Positions 41,663 to 52,622 of a stretch of 64,000 bases of DNA are shown here, piece by piece. Positions within the stretch are counted from its first letter, which is position 1; each line of letters begins with the position of its first letter. The DNA comes from Exiguobacterium sp. s193 (GTDB lineage Bacteria > Bacillota > Bacilli > Exiguobacteriales > Exiguobacteriaceae). The stretch is taken from the NCBI RefSeq assembly GCF_018618755.1, contig NZ_JACSMR010000001.1:682001-746000 (forward strand), in the 5' to 3' direction. The position numbers and the translations under genes are program-made. The notes under the pieces were generated by a model. It was not told where the DNA came from, did no database searches, and saw nothing but the letters and a program-made list of their open reading frames with translations.

Positions 41663-42916
41663 TCAATAATCCACCTTCGCCGTCTGCGGATACTTCTTCG
41701 CATTCCAGCTATGGTCTTCCCGTAACGTATCGTCCGAGACGAGCAGATAATCTTCCTGAACTTCATCCGGACGGTTCGGGACGGGATCGTTCCACGTCGT
41801 ATCGAGGTGATACCAGTTCCCTTTCAGCTTGACGAGGTTCCACGCATGTAACCCGCCACCTGCTTTGCCTGAGATATACCGGACCTCGACATCCGCTGCT
41901 TGCAGCAGCAGATACGCCGTCAGCGCATAGCCTTCACAGACGCCCTCGCGGTTGAACAGGATCGAGTAAGGGGTGTACGGACTTTCTTTACTCTTGAGCT
42001 TATATGCCGTATGGCGGACGATGTAGTCATTGATGTAGCGGACTTTTTTATAGTCGGACCAGTTCTTCGGGATTTTCTTGACGATTTGCTTGACCTTCTT
42101 CTCGACACGGTCGGTCTGGTCTTGTGACAAGGTGTAGTCAAGTGTCATCGTGTACATGACATAGGAACCGTAATCCATCCCTTTTCCGTCGCTGTCTTTA
42201 TAGAGCCGCATCAAGTACGGTTCGTTGCGTTGCAGCCATTCCCAGGCCTGTTCCCCGACTTCCGTAAATCGGCTTGGATCACCCGTATACTGGATTTGGA
42301 ACTCGCTTTCATGCCGGCTCATGTAATAGGCGAAGGCCTGTCCCATCTCCTTGCTCGTCGTGATCCGGGATGGTAAGGCATAGGTCTTCGCTTGCGGTGT
42401 CAGCCCGACAGCGGACTTCGGGATGGACATACGCGGCGTGGCGTCCGCTTCTTCGCTGCCGCCTAACCACTGACTGACAGCTGACAAATCCACTTGAAAC
42501 GAGGTCTTTTGATATTGCTCAAGCACCATGATTCCTTGAAACAGACTCACGAGCATAAAGACGCCAGCAATCAATCCGACGAGCCCGAGCTCAAACAGTG
42601 ATGTAATCCGTGCCCATACCCCCTTAATCAACCGATTGAGTTCCCGGTCAATCAAATCATCAATACGGGTTTGGTTGACGGAAAACGTGCGGCCGACAGA
42701 AAAGGAAACGGCAGTATAGACGGGTTTTAATACTTCGAATTGTTGACCCGGATGATGTGCCCAGTGTGCCAGTTCGTGGCGGACTCCCCGGAGCTCCTGT
42801 TTCAGAAGCTGCCGGATGGTCCTGCGGAGACGGAACGAGCGCACGCATAAAAACGTGAGGTACAAAATAATGATGAACAACACAAGAAAGAGTATAAAAT
42901 TGAACAGACGAATCAC
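41663..42916 (-). CDS. Membrane-anchored transglutaminase-like protein
   Basis: A 417-aa protein starting at GTG 42916 (start uncertain). It has an N-terminal helix (residues 3-25), a cytoplasmic basic segment, a second helix near 112-135, and a long extracytoplasmic part. The C-terminal third is a transglutaminase-core domain with the Cys-His-Asp triad in NREGVCEGYALTAYLLL, GGLHAWNLVKL and WYHLDTTWNDP. Bacterial members act as peptidases or amide-forming enzymes at the cell surface, some in spore-coat or wall processing. No partner gene is adjacent; the neighbours are recombinase B and EPS2. Confidence 0.85.
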   Translation of the reverse strand: MIRLFNFILFLVLFIIILYLTFLCVRSFRLRRTIRQLLKQELRGVRHELAHWAHHPGQQFEVLKPVYTAVSFSVGRTFSVNQTRIDDLIDRELNRLIKGVWARITSLFELGLVGLIAGVFMLVSLFQGIMVLEQYQKTSFQVDLSAVSQWLGGSEEADATPRMSIPKSAVGLTPQAKTYALPSRITTSKEMGQAFAYYMSRHESEFQIQYTGDPSRFTEVGEQAWEWLQRNEPYLMRLYKDSDGKGMDYGSYVMYTMTLDYTLSQDQTDRVEKKVKQIVKKIPKNWSDYKKVRYINDYIVRHTAYKLKSKESPYTPYSILFNREGVCEGYALTAYLLLQAADVEVRYISGKAGGGLHAWNLVKLKGNWYHLDTTWNDPVPNRPDEVQEDYLLVSDDTLREDHSWNAKKYPQTAKVDY

Positions 42917-43023
42917 CTCTACAGAAAATATGTAAATAATATCCTGTTATTAAGTGTAATCGAAATTCGGTCATTTACCCTCTTTTTTTAATTTTTATAT
43001 TTGAACTAGTCTTTTATAACTTC

Positions 43024-43062
43024 ATAAAAAATACTCCTCCCTTTTTTAAAGGAAGAAGTACC
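43024..43062 (-). terminator. Intrinsic terminator at the end of the EPS2 operon
   Basis: Minus strand: TACTTCTTCCTTT pairs imperfectly with AGGGAGGAGTA and is followed by six T, just past the 43068 stop. Confidence 0.75.
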
Positions 43063-43067
43063 TGCAA

Positions 43068-44234
43068 TTAATCGCGGCTGTATAAATCGCGCGTGTAGAC
43101 TTTCTCTTCAACATCGCTCAGTTCCGAGTGCATCCGGTTCGAAAGAATGACATCTGATTCCTGCTTAAACGCTTCAAGATCACGAATAACGCGTGAGTTA
43201 TAGAACGTATCTTCTGTCAAGACGGGTTCAAAGACCGTTACTTCAATCCCCTTCGCCTTGATTCGTTTCATAATCCCTTGAATCGATGAGGCACGGAAGT
43301 TATCTGAGTCCGTTTTCATCGTCAGACGATAAACACCGACGACTTTCGGATTTTGTTTGATGATCGTATCCGCAATATAGTCTTTCCGTGTCCGGTTCGC
43401 TTCAACGATTGCCCCGATGATGTTGTTCGGTACTTCATCATAGTTCGCGAGTAACTGCTTCGTATCTTTCGGTAAGCAGTAACCACCATAACCGAATGAT
43501 GGGTTGTTATAATGATTGCCGATTCGACTATCGAGTCCGACACCTTCGATGATTTGTTTTGTATCTAGGCTACGTACTTCAGCATATGTATCAAGTTCAT
43601 TAAAGAAGGCAACCCGCATCGCGAGGTACGTATTCGAGAACAATTTAATTGCTTCAGCTTCTGTAGAATCCGTTAAAAGAATCGGCACATCCTTTTTAAT
43701 CGCCCCTGCAAGCAAAAGATCCGCGAATTGTTGTGCACGTTCTGATTGCTCGCCGACGACGATACGCGATGGATAGAGATTGTCATGCAGTGCCTGCCCT
43801 TCACGAAGGAACTCCGGTGAGAAGATAATGTTCGGCGTATCGAACTTCTCTTTTAACTCTTGTGTATAACCGACTGGCACCGTCGATTTGATGACCATCG
43901 TCGCATCCGGATTAATGGCAAGGACTGTCGCGATGACACTTTCGACGGTCCGTGTATTAAAGTAGTTACGCGTTGGATCATAATCCGTTGGAGTCGCAAT
44001 GATGACGAATTCCGCATCCTTGTACGCTTCAAAATTATCAGTTGTCGCATGCAGGTTCAATTCTTTATTTTGTAAAAAATTCTCGATTTCTGCGTCCACG
44101 ATTGGTGATTTTCGATCATTGACGAGCTCGACACGTTCTTTAATGATGTCAATCGATGTGACTTCATTGTGTTGTGCGAGTAAGACGGCCATTGAAAGAC
44201 CGACATATCCTGTTCCTGCTACTGTGATTTTCAT
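43068..44234 (-). CDS. ugd: UDP-glucose 6-dehydrogenase
   Basis: A 388-aa nucleotide-sugar dehydrogenase of the short Ugd type. The NAD site is [16 protein letters not shown] (about 4-19); STVPVGYT and [12 protein letters not shown] follow; the catalytic cysteine is in [18 protein letters not shown]. It oxidises UDP-glucose to UDP-glucuronate in two NAD-dependent steps. It is the last gene of EPS2, 17 bp after a UDP-glucuronate epimerase, so the pair supplies UDP-GlcA and UDP-GalA. GGAGAG precedes ATG 44234. Codon use and GC match the core genome, not the AT-rich block upstream. Confidence 0.93.
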   Translation of the reverse strand: MKITVAGTGYVGLSMAVLLAQHNEVTSIDIIKERVELVNDRKSPIVDAEIENFLQNKELNLHATTDNFEAYKDAEFVIIATPTDYDPTRNYFNTRTVESVIATVLAINPDATMVIKSTVPVGYTQELKEKFDTPNIIFSPEFLREGQALHDNLYPSRIVVGEQSERAQQFADLLLAGAIKKDVPILLTDSTEAEAIKLFSNTYLAMRVAFFNELDTYAEVRSLDTKQIIEGVGLDSRIGNHYNNPSFGYGGYCLPKDTKQLLANYDEVPNNIIGAIVEANRTRKDYIADTIIKQNPKVVGVYRLTMKTDSDNFRASSIQGIMKRIKAKGIEVTVFEPVLTEDTFYNSRVIRDLEAFKQESDVILSNRMHSELSDVEEKVYTRDLYSRD

Positions 44235-44251
44235 TCTATCGCTCTCCTTCC

Positions 44252-45271
44252 TTATAATTTTACGTTGTAATATTCTTTATACCAATCAACGAACTTCCCA
44301 AGACCGTCTTCAATACTTGTGCTTGGTTTAAAGTCAATGTCACGCTCGAGTTCCGAGACATCTGCGTAAGTGCGAAGAACATCACCTGGCTGCATCTCCA
44401 TGTACTGTTTGTTCGCTTCTTTACCGATTTTTTCTTCCAACACATTAATGAACTTCATTAATGGGACAGGACTATTATTTCCAATATTATAGACACGGTA
44501 AGGAGCAAAACTTGCACCCAGTTCGTCGACACTTTCATCCCAATTCGGATTCTTTTCTGGTGCACGTGAAATGAGTTTGACGATTCCTTCTACAATGTCA
44601 TCGATGTAGGTGAAGTCACGCTCCATTTTCCCATGATTAAAGACTTTGATTTGATTTCCTTCAATGATGTCCTTCGTAAACGAGAAGTAAGCCATGTCCG
44701 GACGTCCCCATGGACCATAGACGGTAAAGAACCGTAATCCAGTTGTCGGAATATTATAAAGATGACTGTATGTATGTGCCATCAATTCATTCGATTTTTT
44801 AGTTGCAGCATAAAGGCTGACTGGATGGTCGACGTTATGATTAGTCGAGAATGGTGCGACCTTGTTCCCACCATATACAGAACTCGATGAGGCATACAGC
44901 AAATGATCGACTGGATAATTCCGACAAGCTTCTAAGATATTAAGGAATCCCGTTAGATTTGAATCTAAATAGGCATAAGGATTCTCAATAGAGTACCGGA
45001 CGCCTGCTTGGGCTGCTAAATTAATGACAACTGCCGGTCGATGTTCTTCAAAAATTTTATTAATACGTTCTCGATCTGTTAAATCACATTCAACAAACGT
45101 AAAATGACTGTTATCACTTAGCTGAGCCAGCCGGTCTTTTTTTAAAGTTAAATCGTAGTATGTATTTAGATTGTCCAGACCTATTACACTATAACCATGA
45201 TTCGTTAACTGATTCGATAAATGCACACCAATAAAACCAGCAGCACCTGTGACTAAAATATTTAATTTCAT
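44252..45271 (-). CDS. UDP-glucuronate 4-epimerase-type SDR (EPS2 copy)
   Basis: The start is ATG 45271 (AAGGAG 11 nt upstream), giving 339 aa; an earlier in-frame codon at 45304 lacks a site. Motifs: [52 protein letters not shown]-x-Y-x3-K as [18 protein letters not shown], and [14 protein letters not shown]. It matches the uronate-epimerase subgroup and is a paralogue of 7663-8700. Just upstream of ugd in the same operon, it would convert UDP-GlcA to UDP-GalA. Moderately lower GC than ugd. Confidence 0.9.
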   Translation of the reverse strand: MKLNILVTGAAGFIGVHLSNQLTNHGYSVIGLDNLNTYYDLTLKKDRLAQLSDNSHFTFVECDLTDRERINKIFEEHRPAVVINLAAQAGVRYSIENPYAYLDSNLTGFLNILEACRNYPVDHLLYASSSSVYGGNKVAPFSTNHNVDHPVSLYAATKKSNELMAHTYSHLYNIPTTGLRFFTVYGPWGRPDMAYFSFTKDIIEGNQIKVFNHGKMERDFTYIDDIVEGIVKLISRAPEKNPNWDESVDELGASFAPYRVYNIGNNSPVPLMKFINVLEEKIGKEANKQYMEMQPGDVLRTYADVSELERDIDFKPSTSIEDGLGKFVDWYKEYYNVKL

Positions 45272-45335
45272 CAAAATATGATCTCCTTGTAAGCATATCG
45301 ACATTTTAAAAAATCAATTCAAAAAAATTATCCAA

Positions 45336-46418
45336 TCAATTGAAATACTTGTAATTAAAAACTTCATTATACTTTTCTAATACATTTTTTATATCATATC
45401 CATCAAGGAAAGACCGAACTTCTTTATCATTCCAATTATTATCTTCTTCTATTTTTTGTTCTACTTTAACAAAAAAATCTTTCCAATCATTTTTTTTAAC
45501 GACTATTCCATATGGACTATCATTTAGAATCTCTTCTGGACCGTACTTACAATTAAAGCTTACTACTGGTGTTTTACAACAAATTGATTCAAGAATCACC
45601 ATTGAAAAAGATTCAAAAAGACTAGTAACAACTAATACTTTAGACTTTTTTATTAAAGGGTACGGATTAGGTGTCCAATCTAAGATTTTAATTTTTTTTT
45701 CAAGATTTCTATCTTCTATTTGTTTTTTAAGTTTTTCTTTCTCTGGACCTTTACCTAAGATATACATATTATAGTTAGCATCGATAGGAAAATTTTGAAT
45801 TAACAAATCAAATTGTTTTACCTTCTCTAGACGCCCCACTGCAATGACATAAGGCGTTCCTTCAATAATCTTAGTCGTTTGTTTTGATTTATCTTCAATT
45901 TCTTGAATGTTTATAGGATTATAGATTAACTTTACTATTTTTTCATTCTTATCATCTTTTAAAATATTTAAAATTTCATCCTTCACTCCATTTGAAACAG
46001 CAACAATTCTAGAGGAATTTAGATACATGATTTTATAAAGTACTTTCAAAAAAAAATTCCCGTTAATATTATTACTCGGAACACTGTGCTCATGAATTAC
46101 TATTTTATGCTTTGATCCCAATAACTTGACTATTACATTTACCAAACTAGCTTTAAATAAGTAAGAATGTACCACTATTTTTTTCTTGCGTATAATTTTT
46201 GATAGTTTATATGAAGAGTAGATTAAACTAATTATTTTATATTTTTTAAATCGTTTTGGTTCCAGGCTAATTATCCTTACATTAGACGGTATTTTTAAAT
46301 CTACTTCATTTTTTAATAAAAACAGTGTAATTTTATAATTAAAAGGTATTTGATGTAGTAATGTAATCAATACTCTTTCTGCACCGTTACCTCTTAAAGA
46401 GTTAATTAAGAAAAACAT
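45336..46418 (-). CDS. Glycosyltransferase family 4
   Basis: A 360-aa GT-B enzyme with the N-terminal signature NSLRGNGAERVLITLLHQI and the C-terminal donor-site region AVGRLEKVKQFDLLI and TSLFESFSMVILESICCKTPVVSFNCKYGPEEIL (E-x7-E). It adds a sugar to the lipid-linked repeat unit in EPS2. The gene is the first of the strongly AT-rich block when read leftwards, with a codon bias quite unlike ugd or the epimerase, consistent with horizontal acquisition. Donor sugar unknown. Confidence 0.88.
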   Translation of the reverse strand: MFFLINSLRGNGAERVLITLLHQIPFNYKITLFLLKNEVDLKIPSNVRIISLEPKRFKKYKIISLIYSSYKLSKIIRKKKIVVHSYLFKASLVNVIVKLLGSKHKIVIHEHSVPSNNINGNFFLKVLYKIMYLNSSRIVAVSNGVKDEILNILKDDKNEKIVKLIYNPINIQEIEDKSKQTTKIIEGTPYVIAVGRLEKVKQFDLLIQNFPIDANYNMYILGKGPEKEKLKKQIEDRNLEKKIKILDWTPNPYPLIKKSKVLVVTSLFESFSMVILESICCKTPVVSFNCKYGPEEILNDSPYGIVVKKNDWKDFFVKVEQKIEEDNNWNDKEVRSFLDGYDIKNVLEKYNEVFNYKYFN

Positions 46419-46422
46419 GTCT

Positions 46423-47613
46423 TCACTCCAAATTTGAAAGAATTACTTCAATATTTTTTTTATGATGGATTACTAAGTCTTCTTTTATCTTTTCAAATTT
46501 TGAATCTGAAGATTCAAAATCAAAAATTGTTCTTACAATATCATTTGCTGAAAAGTCCTTTTTAATATTAAAAGATCTATCACTCAAGCCACATAGTTCA
46601 TAAAATCCTTTAACTTTTTCATCCCATATTATTGAAGAAATAGGTTTTTTTAATAACAAACCTAAAATAGAAGCATGCAATCTTGTGTTAAGCATTGTAT
46701 CTAACCCATTAATAAATACAAGCAAATCACTTAAATCTTTAGGTACAAACAACTTTATATCATTATGATTTAATTTGATTTTTTTTATAATTTCTAAATC
46801 TGAATCTTCACCTGTTGTAAATAAATGTATTTCAGATTCCCTTTCAGAATTAAGTATGATTTGAATACATTCTAATACTATTTTCTCATATTCTTTTTTA
46901 AATTTTTCATTTCTTCCAATACCGTGATTTGAGAACGTCATTAGATTAATTCCGATTTTTAATAATTTTTTATTTTTCAAATCTTTTTTTGTATCAGATA
47001 AAATATGATCTATATTATATCTCAATGCATTATCCGGAATAATTTGAGAATAGATATTAAATTCTCTATAAATTATTTCGACTGATTTAGGATCTCTCAT
47101 ATACAATTGATCTGTTTGAAGCAAAAATTTATTAATAAATTTTTTAGAAAGCCACGAAAATTTATTACCTGAACTACACCCTACAACAGAAATTTTTTTT
47201 GAAAACTTTTTAGACATTATGCTTAAAACATATAATGCTGCTGGGAAAGTCATAGCGTTGTCTTGTAATAAAGCACCACCACCAACTATGATCAAATCAC
47301 TTTTTCTAAACTCACTTTTAACTAAATTTCTATTTTTATAATAAAAAGAGAATGTTTTCAGCATATTAAACAAAGAATAGACTTTATAATTTTTTTTTAT
47401 GACTTTCTTCAAAATAATTTTCCCAATATTACTTTTTTGGGGTTGGATAGAAGGTGTATCTGTTTTTTTTTGTCCTGAAGAAAATGATAATTCACTTATT
47501 TTAATCTTATCATTAGAAGTAGACAAACTATGCTTCAATCCTTCAAATATAGCTTTATCACCTATATTTTCACTATTCATTTCACCTATAATCAATACAT
47601 TTTTTTCTTTCAT
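46423..47613 (-). CDS. Polysaccharide pyruvyltransferase-family protein
   Basis: A 396-aa member of the WcaK/CsaB/EpsO pyruvyltransferase fold. The opening VLIIGEMNSENIGDKAIFEGL is typical (G-x-x-N-x-G-D-x-A). A central GGGALLQDNAMTFPAALYVL and a late TRLHASILGLLLKKPISSIIWDEKVKGF (catalytic-region H) follow. These enzymes add pyruvate ketals from phosphoenolpyruvate to sugars, giving negative charge or S-layer anchoring sites. It lies between a GT2 and a GT4 gene in the AT-rich block and overlaps the GT2 gene by 4 bp. Confidence 0.85.
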   Translation of the reverse strand: MKEKNVLIIGEMNSENIGDKAIFEGLKHSLSTSNDKIKISELSFSSGQKKTDTPSIQPQKSNIGKIILKKVIKKNYKVYSLFNMLKTFSFYYKNRNLVKSEFRKSDLIIVGGGALLQDNAMTFPAALYVLSIMSKKFSKKISVVGCSSGNKFSWLSKKFINKFLLQTDQLYMRDPKSVEIIYREFNIYSQIIPDNALRYNIDHILSDTKKDLKNKKLLKIGINLMTFSNHGIGRNEKFKKEYEKIVLECIQIILNSERESEIHLFTTGEDSDLEIIKKIKLNHNDIKLFVPKDLSDLLVFINGLDTMLNTRLHASILGLLLKKPISSIIWDEKVKGFYELCGLSDRSFNIKKDFSANDIVRTIFDFESSDSKFEKIKEDLVIHHKKNIEVILSNLE

Positions 47614-48500
47614 TTTATACCTCTTTTTTTTAATCTTTCTCTCGAATTAGATTTTTGAGAAAAGTACTTTTTATAAAAATAATATATTATGTTTTTCAAA
47701 AAACTTTTAATTAATATATTCATTGAACTTATTTTATTTGTACTTATACTGTAAGCATATTTTTGAACGTTCAATGTATACAAAATTTGTTTTTTTATTC
47801 CAACAGAAGTGAACATACTGTTAGTAATATTATTATCATGAATTCTATAGTAAGAATTTACTTTATTACAATAAGTAATAGGCGAAGTTTTAGAAATTTT
47901 AAGCCAAGTTATCCATTCACCTCTGTTTATATATTTTTCTTCAAATCCTCCTAAATCTTTTATTACTCTAGAATTAATTAATATACCTGTCGAAACAATA
48001 AAATTCCATTTCGAAAGTTTCAAAAAGACCTTTTTTGAATCTAGTGTATTTATATTGTTTAAGCTCTTTTTTTTCCTAATATACTCTTCTGTTATAGATT
48101 CGTTCACTAAATATTTTGCATTAACAAAAGCAAGACCAATGTCTTTTTTTAATGACTCTATGTGATCAACTAAAACTCTCAAATGTTCTTTTTTAACTAT
48201 ATCATCCTGGCCTAATACCATAATATACTTACCGTCAGAAAGTTCTATACCTTTATTTAAAGCCTTCATTAGTCCTTTATTGCTTTGATTGTACATTACA
48301 ATTTTTTTAGAAGGATTTTCTTGTATAAAATTCTCAATTATACTTAAAGAATCATCGATCGACCCATCATTCACTAAAATTATTTCTAAGTTTTTATAAT
48401 CAATATTAATAATTGATTGTAAAGTTTTTCTCAGATAATCGCTTCCATTATAAATAGGTACTATAGCACTTATCAGGGGATCATTTTTTTTCAAATTCAT
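47610..48500 (-). CDS. Glycosyltransferase family 2
   Basis: A 296-aa GT-A inverting glycosyltransferase: SAIVPIYNGSDYLRKTLQSI at the N-terminus, EIILVNDGSIDDS (about 34-46), and ALNKGIELSDGKYIMVLGQDDIV, where QDD stands in for the metal-binding D-x-D. GGAGG precedes ATG 48500, and the start overlaps the flippase gene by 20 bp. Cytoplasmic, part of EPS2 repeat-unit assembly. Specificity unknown. Confidence 0.88.
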   Translation of the reverse strand: MNLKKNDPLISAIVPIYNGSDYLRKTLQSIINIDYKNLEIILVNDGSIDDSLSIIENFIQENPSKKIVMYNQSNKGLMKALNKGIELSDGKYIMVLGQDDIVKKEHLRVLVDHIESLKKDIGLAFVNAKYLVNESITEEYIRKKKSLNNINTLDSKKVFLKLSKWNFIVSTGILINSRVIKDLGGFEEKYINRGEWITWLKISKTSPITYCNKVNSYYRIHDNNITNSMFTSVGIKKQILYTLNVQKYAYSISTNKISSMNILIKSFLKNIIYYFYKKYFSQKSNSRERLKKRGIK

Positions 48501-49743
48501 TATTTATCCTCCACTTTATTAATTGTTTACTAGCAATAATATTAGTAATGATTCCTCCTATGATCATTGCCAAAGACGATGCTATAGCTGCACCTATCAC
48601 GCCCCAAAACAAAATAAATAAAAAATTCAACAAGATGTTTAAAGTTGCACAAAAAAATGATAGATAAATAACAATTTTTCTTTTATTCATTACTTGAAGT
48701 AGCGGAAATAAAATCATATTTAGAGCAGATCCGACTAACATCGAACTCAAAATAGTCATAATTAAATACGAATCTTTAAATTCTTGACCATATAATACAT
48801 TAACTATAAATTTTCCAAAGCATAAAAATAAAACTATTATTAAAAATGAACTTCCAAGTAATATTTTTTTGCTTGATTTTATATTTTTAGATAATAAAAT
48901 GTAATCATTATCAATATAATTTTTTCTTATTTCTGGAAATATTGCTTGAGACACAAGTCCGTATATTAGTAAAAACATAGTAATGATTTTAAGAGCTGCA
49001 GAATATTGTCCCAAATCATGATTATTAGTAAATTTACTTAAAATAATTGTACTTGCGTAATCATTTCCAATAATAGATAGAGTGGTTATGAAGAAGGGAA
49101 TTCCTGATAAATAAATATTTTTTAACTCAAGGAAATTTAATCTAAATTTTAATTTAGATGAATTTTTAATGATAAATAAACTTGTTAAAACCACTATTAT
49201 CGAAATAATGGTAAATCCTAATTGTAAATAATAATAATTAAAGAACCATATTGCACACGTTATAGTTATGAGAAGTTTTCCAAATCCAGATAAAAAATTA
49301 ACTAGATATAATGCGTTTGTGTTATTTTCAACTCTAAATACACCTTGAATTAACTTTTCTTTAATGTTTCTCATGATTGCTATTTCTATTAAAACTAATA
49401 GAAATAGCAAAACATCTAGATCTTGATTATACTTAACATAAAATATTCCTAATAACGAAGCACCTATAACATATGTAAACATTAATGAACTAAACGTATT
49501 AGAAATTTTAGATGACTTACTGGAAATTTCCATAAGAAATGCTTGTCCAGTTCCTAAAGTAACAGCATGAGCAATAATAGAACAAACAACAGTATAAAGG
49601 CTTAACTTTCCTAAAAAGCCTGGTCCGTAAATTCTGGCCACAATTAAACCACTGATAAAAAGAAAAATTATGTTAATCATCCCTGAATTCACATAATGAA
49701 ATACTTTTTTGAAAAGACTATTATTACTAATCAATTTCAACAT
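48481..49743 (-). CDS. Wzx-type oligosaccharide flippase (EPS2)
   Basis: The start is ATG 49743 (AAGG 8 nt upstream), giving 420 aa; a TTG at 49758 is in frame. About 12-14 hydrophobic helices, opening VFHYVNSGMINIIFLFISGLIVARIYGPG, typical of the polysaccharide transporter branch of the MOP superfamily. Highly AT-rich. Partner of the polymerase gene immediately upstream, with which it overlaps by about 17 bp. It translocates the undecaprenyl-linked repeat unit. Confidence 0.88.
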   Translation of the reverse strand: MLKLISNNSLFKKVFHYVNSGMINIIFLFISGLIVARIYGPGFLGKLSLYTVVCSIIAHAVTLGTGQAFLMEISSKSSKISNTFSSLMFTYVIGASLLGIFYVKYNQDLDVLLFLLVLIEIAIMRNIKEKLIQGVFRVENNTNALYLVNFLSGFGKLLITITCAIWFFNYYYLQLGFTIISIIVVLTSLFIIKNSSKLKFRLNFLELKNIYLSGIPFFITTLSIIGNDYASTIILSKFTNNHDLGQYSAALKIITMFLLIYGLVSQAIFPEIRKNYIDNDYILLSKNIKSSKKILLGSSFLIIVLFLCFGKFIVNVLYGQEFKDSYLIMTILSSMLVGSALNMILFPLLQVMNKRKIVIYLSFFCATLNILLNFLFILFWGVIGAAIASSLAMIIGGIITNIIASKQLIKWRINNEFEKK

Positions 49744-50935
49744 TTTTGTTACCTTCAATTTCTTTTTGTTTTGAATTAATTAACGTTACAAATATAATTA
49801 GATATAGAATAAAAATAAACTTTGAATATATATAACCACCTTTAAATTCAGAGAATGCAAGTAACATTGTAAGCATTAAAAGACTAAATGACTGCTTTTT
49901 ATTGATATATAGACAGTAAATTACTGCTATGGCTACCGGTAAATAAAATAGTAACGTTCCTAATACACCATATTGATAAAGTGTTTGGATTATTCCAGCA
50001 TCAGATTGAATACCATTTGTAATCCAAGGTTCTTTATTATTTCCTATAAAAAATGTATGAATGTCATTTGGAATAGAGTATGTATTAACTAATTCTTCTG
50101 TACTATTAGTAGTGATACCGGATCCATTTTTATAGCTGTAATAAAATTCAAATGTTCTAAGCAATGTAATTTTAAACATTTCTGGGTTAACTAACTCAAA
50201 AATACTTTTTATCAAGAAAACAGAAAATACTGTAAGTAAAACGTAAGAAAACAACTTCTTTATTTTTATTTTTTTTACACTCTCTTTTTTATTTATAAAC
50301 ATCAATATAATAATGCCTATAAATGAAACAATCATTCCTGTTCTACTCGTAAAAATTGTCGCAAAAAAACTAAACATAGCTAGTAACAGGTACTTTTCTC
50401 CTTTTATCACATTTAGTTTTAAACCTATCAATATAAAAATAGAAGATACACCCATAAATAATCCTGCACTTGCGTATCCTGGAAACAAGCCTTTTGCTCT
50501 GTAATCAACTGTTCTAGTAGTATAAAAAAACTCATGTACTGTTCTAATTAAATCTTTAAAAAATGGAATGTTTAAATACTCTAGATAAATTATTAATATA
50601 TTTATACAAATAAATACACAGGAGTACCTCCACAAAGTCTTAATTGGAGTAGAGTCTAATATTATAAGAGTAATTACTAAATATAGTACTACTCTTATTA
50701 GTGCAAAAAATGCATAACGTTCCTCTAAAACAATAGTATTTATCCCTGATATAACAACTAATATAAATAGAGGAAACATCATATAAAAATGTATCGATTT
50801 TATTTTTATTTTTTCAAATAATATTAAATAAACAACTACAAGTATGCCTAAAAACAATTCAATATCTACTCCATAAATTTTAGGAACAATCATAGAGATA
50901 AACATAAACATGCCTATTAAAAGTAATTTTATCAA
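49727..50935 (-). CDS. Wzy-type O-antigen/EPS polymerase (EPS2)
   Basis: The preferred start is TTG 50935, 8 nt after GGAG (frame open to 50953); 402 aa. About 11 hydrophobic segments, with a large extracytoplasmic loop (about 265-325) containing TNSTEELVNTYSIPNDIHTFFIGNNKEP, the usual Wzy layout. The ELVN...HTFFIGNN region and RAKGLFPGYASAGLFMGVSS resemble the WaaL/Wzy family. It polymerises flipped repeat units at the outer membrane face. Very low GC; horizontally acquired block. Confidence 0.8.
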   Translation of the reverse strand: MIKLLLIGMFMFISMIVPKIYGVDIELFLGILVVVYLILFEKIKIKSIHFYMMFPLFILVVISGINTIVLEERYAFFALIRVVLYLVITLIILDSTPIKTLWRYSCVFICINILIIYLEYLNIPFFKDLIRTVHEFFYTTRTVDYRAKGLFPGYASAGLFMGVSSIFILIGLKLNVIKGEKYLLLAMFSFFATIFTSRTGMIVSFIGIIILMFINKKESVKKIKIKKLFSYVLLTVFSVFLIKSIFELVNPEMFKITLLRTFEFYYSYKNGSGITTNSTEELVNTYSIPNDIHTFFIGNNKEPWITNGIQSDAGIIQTLYQYGVLGTLLFYLPVAIAVIYCLYINKKQSFSLLMLTMLLAFSEFKGGYIYSKFIFILYLIIFVTLINSKQKEIEGNKNVEID

Positions 50936-50949
50936 TTTAAATTCTCCGT

Positions 50950-51504
50950 TCAAGAATCATATACAGAACCTATAATTCTCATTGGATTACCGGAAACAAT
51001 AGAACCTTTAGGTACATTTTTCGTAACAACGGTTCTCGCACCTATTACAGAGTCTTGTTCTATCGTTACTCCTTTTAAAATAATTGCTTCAGTTCCAATC
51101 CAAACATTATCATGAATGAATACTGGTTTTGTAATTGGATTATTTCTCTTAGTAGGATTTACACCATGAAAGTCTGAATCATATATGATTACTCTAGGTC
51201 CTAAAAGACAGTTTTCCCCTATTTCTATATTGCTAATTGCTATAATCTCTGATCCATTACCTATAGTAGAATTTCCACCTATAACTATCTTCGATTCTAT
51301 ATTACGTGCTTGAAGCAATATCTCTCTTTTAACACTACTGGCTAAATAATATCCAAGGCTACTAGATTTACCTAAATAGATTAATCCCTTTCCGTTGACT
51401 CTAGTTTTACAGTGAATTCTATAAGAAGATTTTTTTTTCACTTTTTTAATTGTAGCTAATTCAAAGCTTACTTTTAAAAAGACTTTTTTTATTAAATCTA
51501 TCAT
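50950..51504 (-). CDS. Left-handed beta-helix (hexapeptide) acyltransferase
   Basis: The 184-aa product has several hexapeptide repeats of the (I/V/L)-G-x-x-x-x type: [44 protein letters not shown] (about 70-115), then [43 protein letters not shown]. The conserved catalytic-type His lies in the loop DFHG. This maltose/galactoside O-acetyltransferase-like class acetylates sugars from acetyl-CoA. It overlaps the aminotransferase gene by 4 bp. Likely an O-acetyltransferase of the EPS2 glycan, since a separate N-acetyltransferase is present at 52623. Confidence 0.87.
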   Translation of the reverse strand: MIDLIKKVFLKVSFELATIKKVKKKSSYRIHCKTRVNGKGLIYLGKSSSLGYYLASSVKREILLQARNIESKIVIGGNSTIGNGSEIIAISNIEIGENCLLGPRVIIYDSDFHGVNPTKRNNPITKPVFIHDNVWIGTEAIILKGVTIEQDSVIGARTVVTKNVPKGSIVSGNPMRIIGSVYDS

Positions 51505-52592
51505 TTTTCATACCTATTTATCACATTAACAATTTTGGAAACTTCTAATTCTGATAAATTAGGATTTAGAGGAATACTTACTATTTTCTTGTGAATTTTC
51601 TCGGTTATTTTATACTCTTCTTTATTTAATTCTTCATACGCTAATTGTTTATGTGGCGGAATTGGATAGTGAATCATTGTTTCAATTTTATTTTCCAGTA
51701 AATATTTTTGGAAATCATCTCTGTTTTCCACCATTAAAACAAATAAATGCCAAACGTGTTCTTTTTCTATTTTATTGATAGGAACAATAATGTCTGCATT
51801 TTTTATTTCTTTTAAATAATAAGAAGCAATTTCTTGTCTTTTTTGATTTTCTAAATCTAATCCCCGTAATTTTATACGCAAAAATGCAGCTTGCATCTCA
51901 TCTAAACGACTGTTAAATCCTTTTAGCTTATTTTCGTATTTTTTTGAAGATCCATAATTTCTTAGCATTTTTATTTTTTCAAATAGTTCAGCATCATTAG
52001 TAGTTACAGCTCCTCCATCCCCAAGTGCCCCCAAGTTTTTACCAGGATAAAAACTGAAGCCCGCAGCATCTCCAAGCGATCCTACTTTCTGATTATTAAA
52101 CATCGCTCCATGTGCTTGTGCTCCATCTTCAATCACTTTGATTTTATTATTTTTAGCGATTTTATTTATTATGTCCATATTCGCAACTTTTCCATATAAG
52201 TGAACAACTAGTATTGCTTTCGTTCTTTCTGTTATTTTTTCTTCTATTTTTTCTTCGTCAATATTATAAGTAAGTAATGATGGTTCAACCAAAATTGGTT
52301 TCGCACCATTTTGAGATATTGCTAAAATAGATGCTATATAAGTATTAGCTGGAACAATTACTTCATCTCCCGGACCAATATCATACGCTCTTAAAATTAA
52401 AGATAATGCCTCCAATCCATTCGCGACGCCTACACAATACTTGGTACCACAATATTGTGCGAACTCTTTTTCAAATTCAAGTAATTCATTTCCCATTATG
52501 TACCAACCACTATCCAGCACACTTTCAAATGTTTTAAGTAGCTCTTCTTTATACTTTTCATTTGTTACCTTTAAATCTAAAAATTTAATCAT
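51501..52592 (-). CDS. dTDP-3-amino-3,6-dideoxyhexose aminotransferase (FdtB/QdtB type)
   Basis: A 363-aa DegT/DnrJ/EryC1 aminotransferase. Motifs: [37 protein letters not shown], the PLP aspartate in [11 protein letters not shown], and the Schiff-base lysine in [21 protein letters not shown], the FYPGKNLG form typical of 3-amino sugar enzymes. With the ketoisomerase (53140) and N-acetyltransferase (52623) it makes dTDP-Fuc3NAc or dTDP-Qui3NAc. It uses glutamate as amino donor. Overlap with the acyltransferase gene is 4 bp. Confidence 0.9.
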   Translation of the reverse strand: MIKFLDLKVTNEKYKEELLKTFESVLDSGWYIMGNELLEFEKEFAQYCGTKYCVGVANGLEALSLILRAYDIGPGDEVIVPANTYIASILAISQNGAKPILVEPSLLTYNIDEEKIEEKITERTKAILVVHLYGKVANMDIINKIAKNNKIKVIEDGAQAHGAMFNNQKVGSLGDAAGFSFYPGKNLGALGDGGAVTTNDAELFEKIKMLRNYGSSKKYENKLKGFNSRLDEMQAAFLRIKLRGLDLENQKRQEIASYYLKEIKNADIIVPINKIEKEHVWHLFVLMVENRDDFQKYLLENKIETMIHYPIPPHKQLAYEELNKEEYKITEKIHKKIVSIPLNPNLSELEVSKIVNVINRYEK

Positions 52593-52622
52593 GTCTAATT
52601 TATTCCTACCTTTAAATAGATT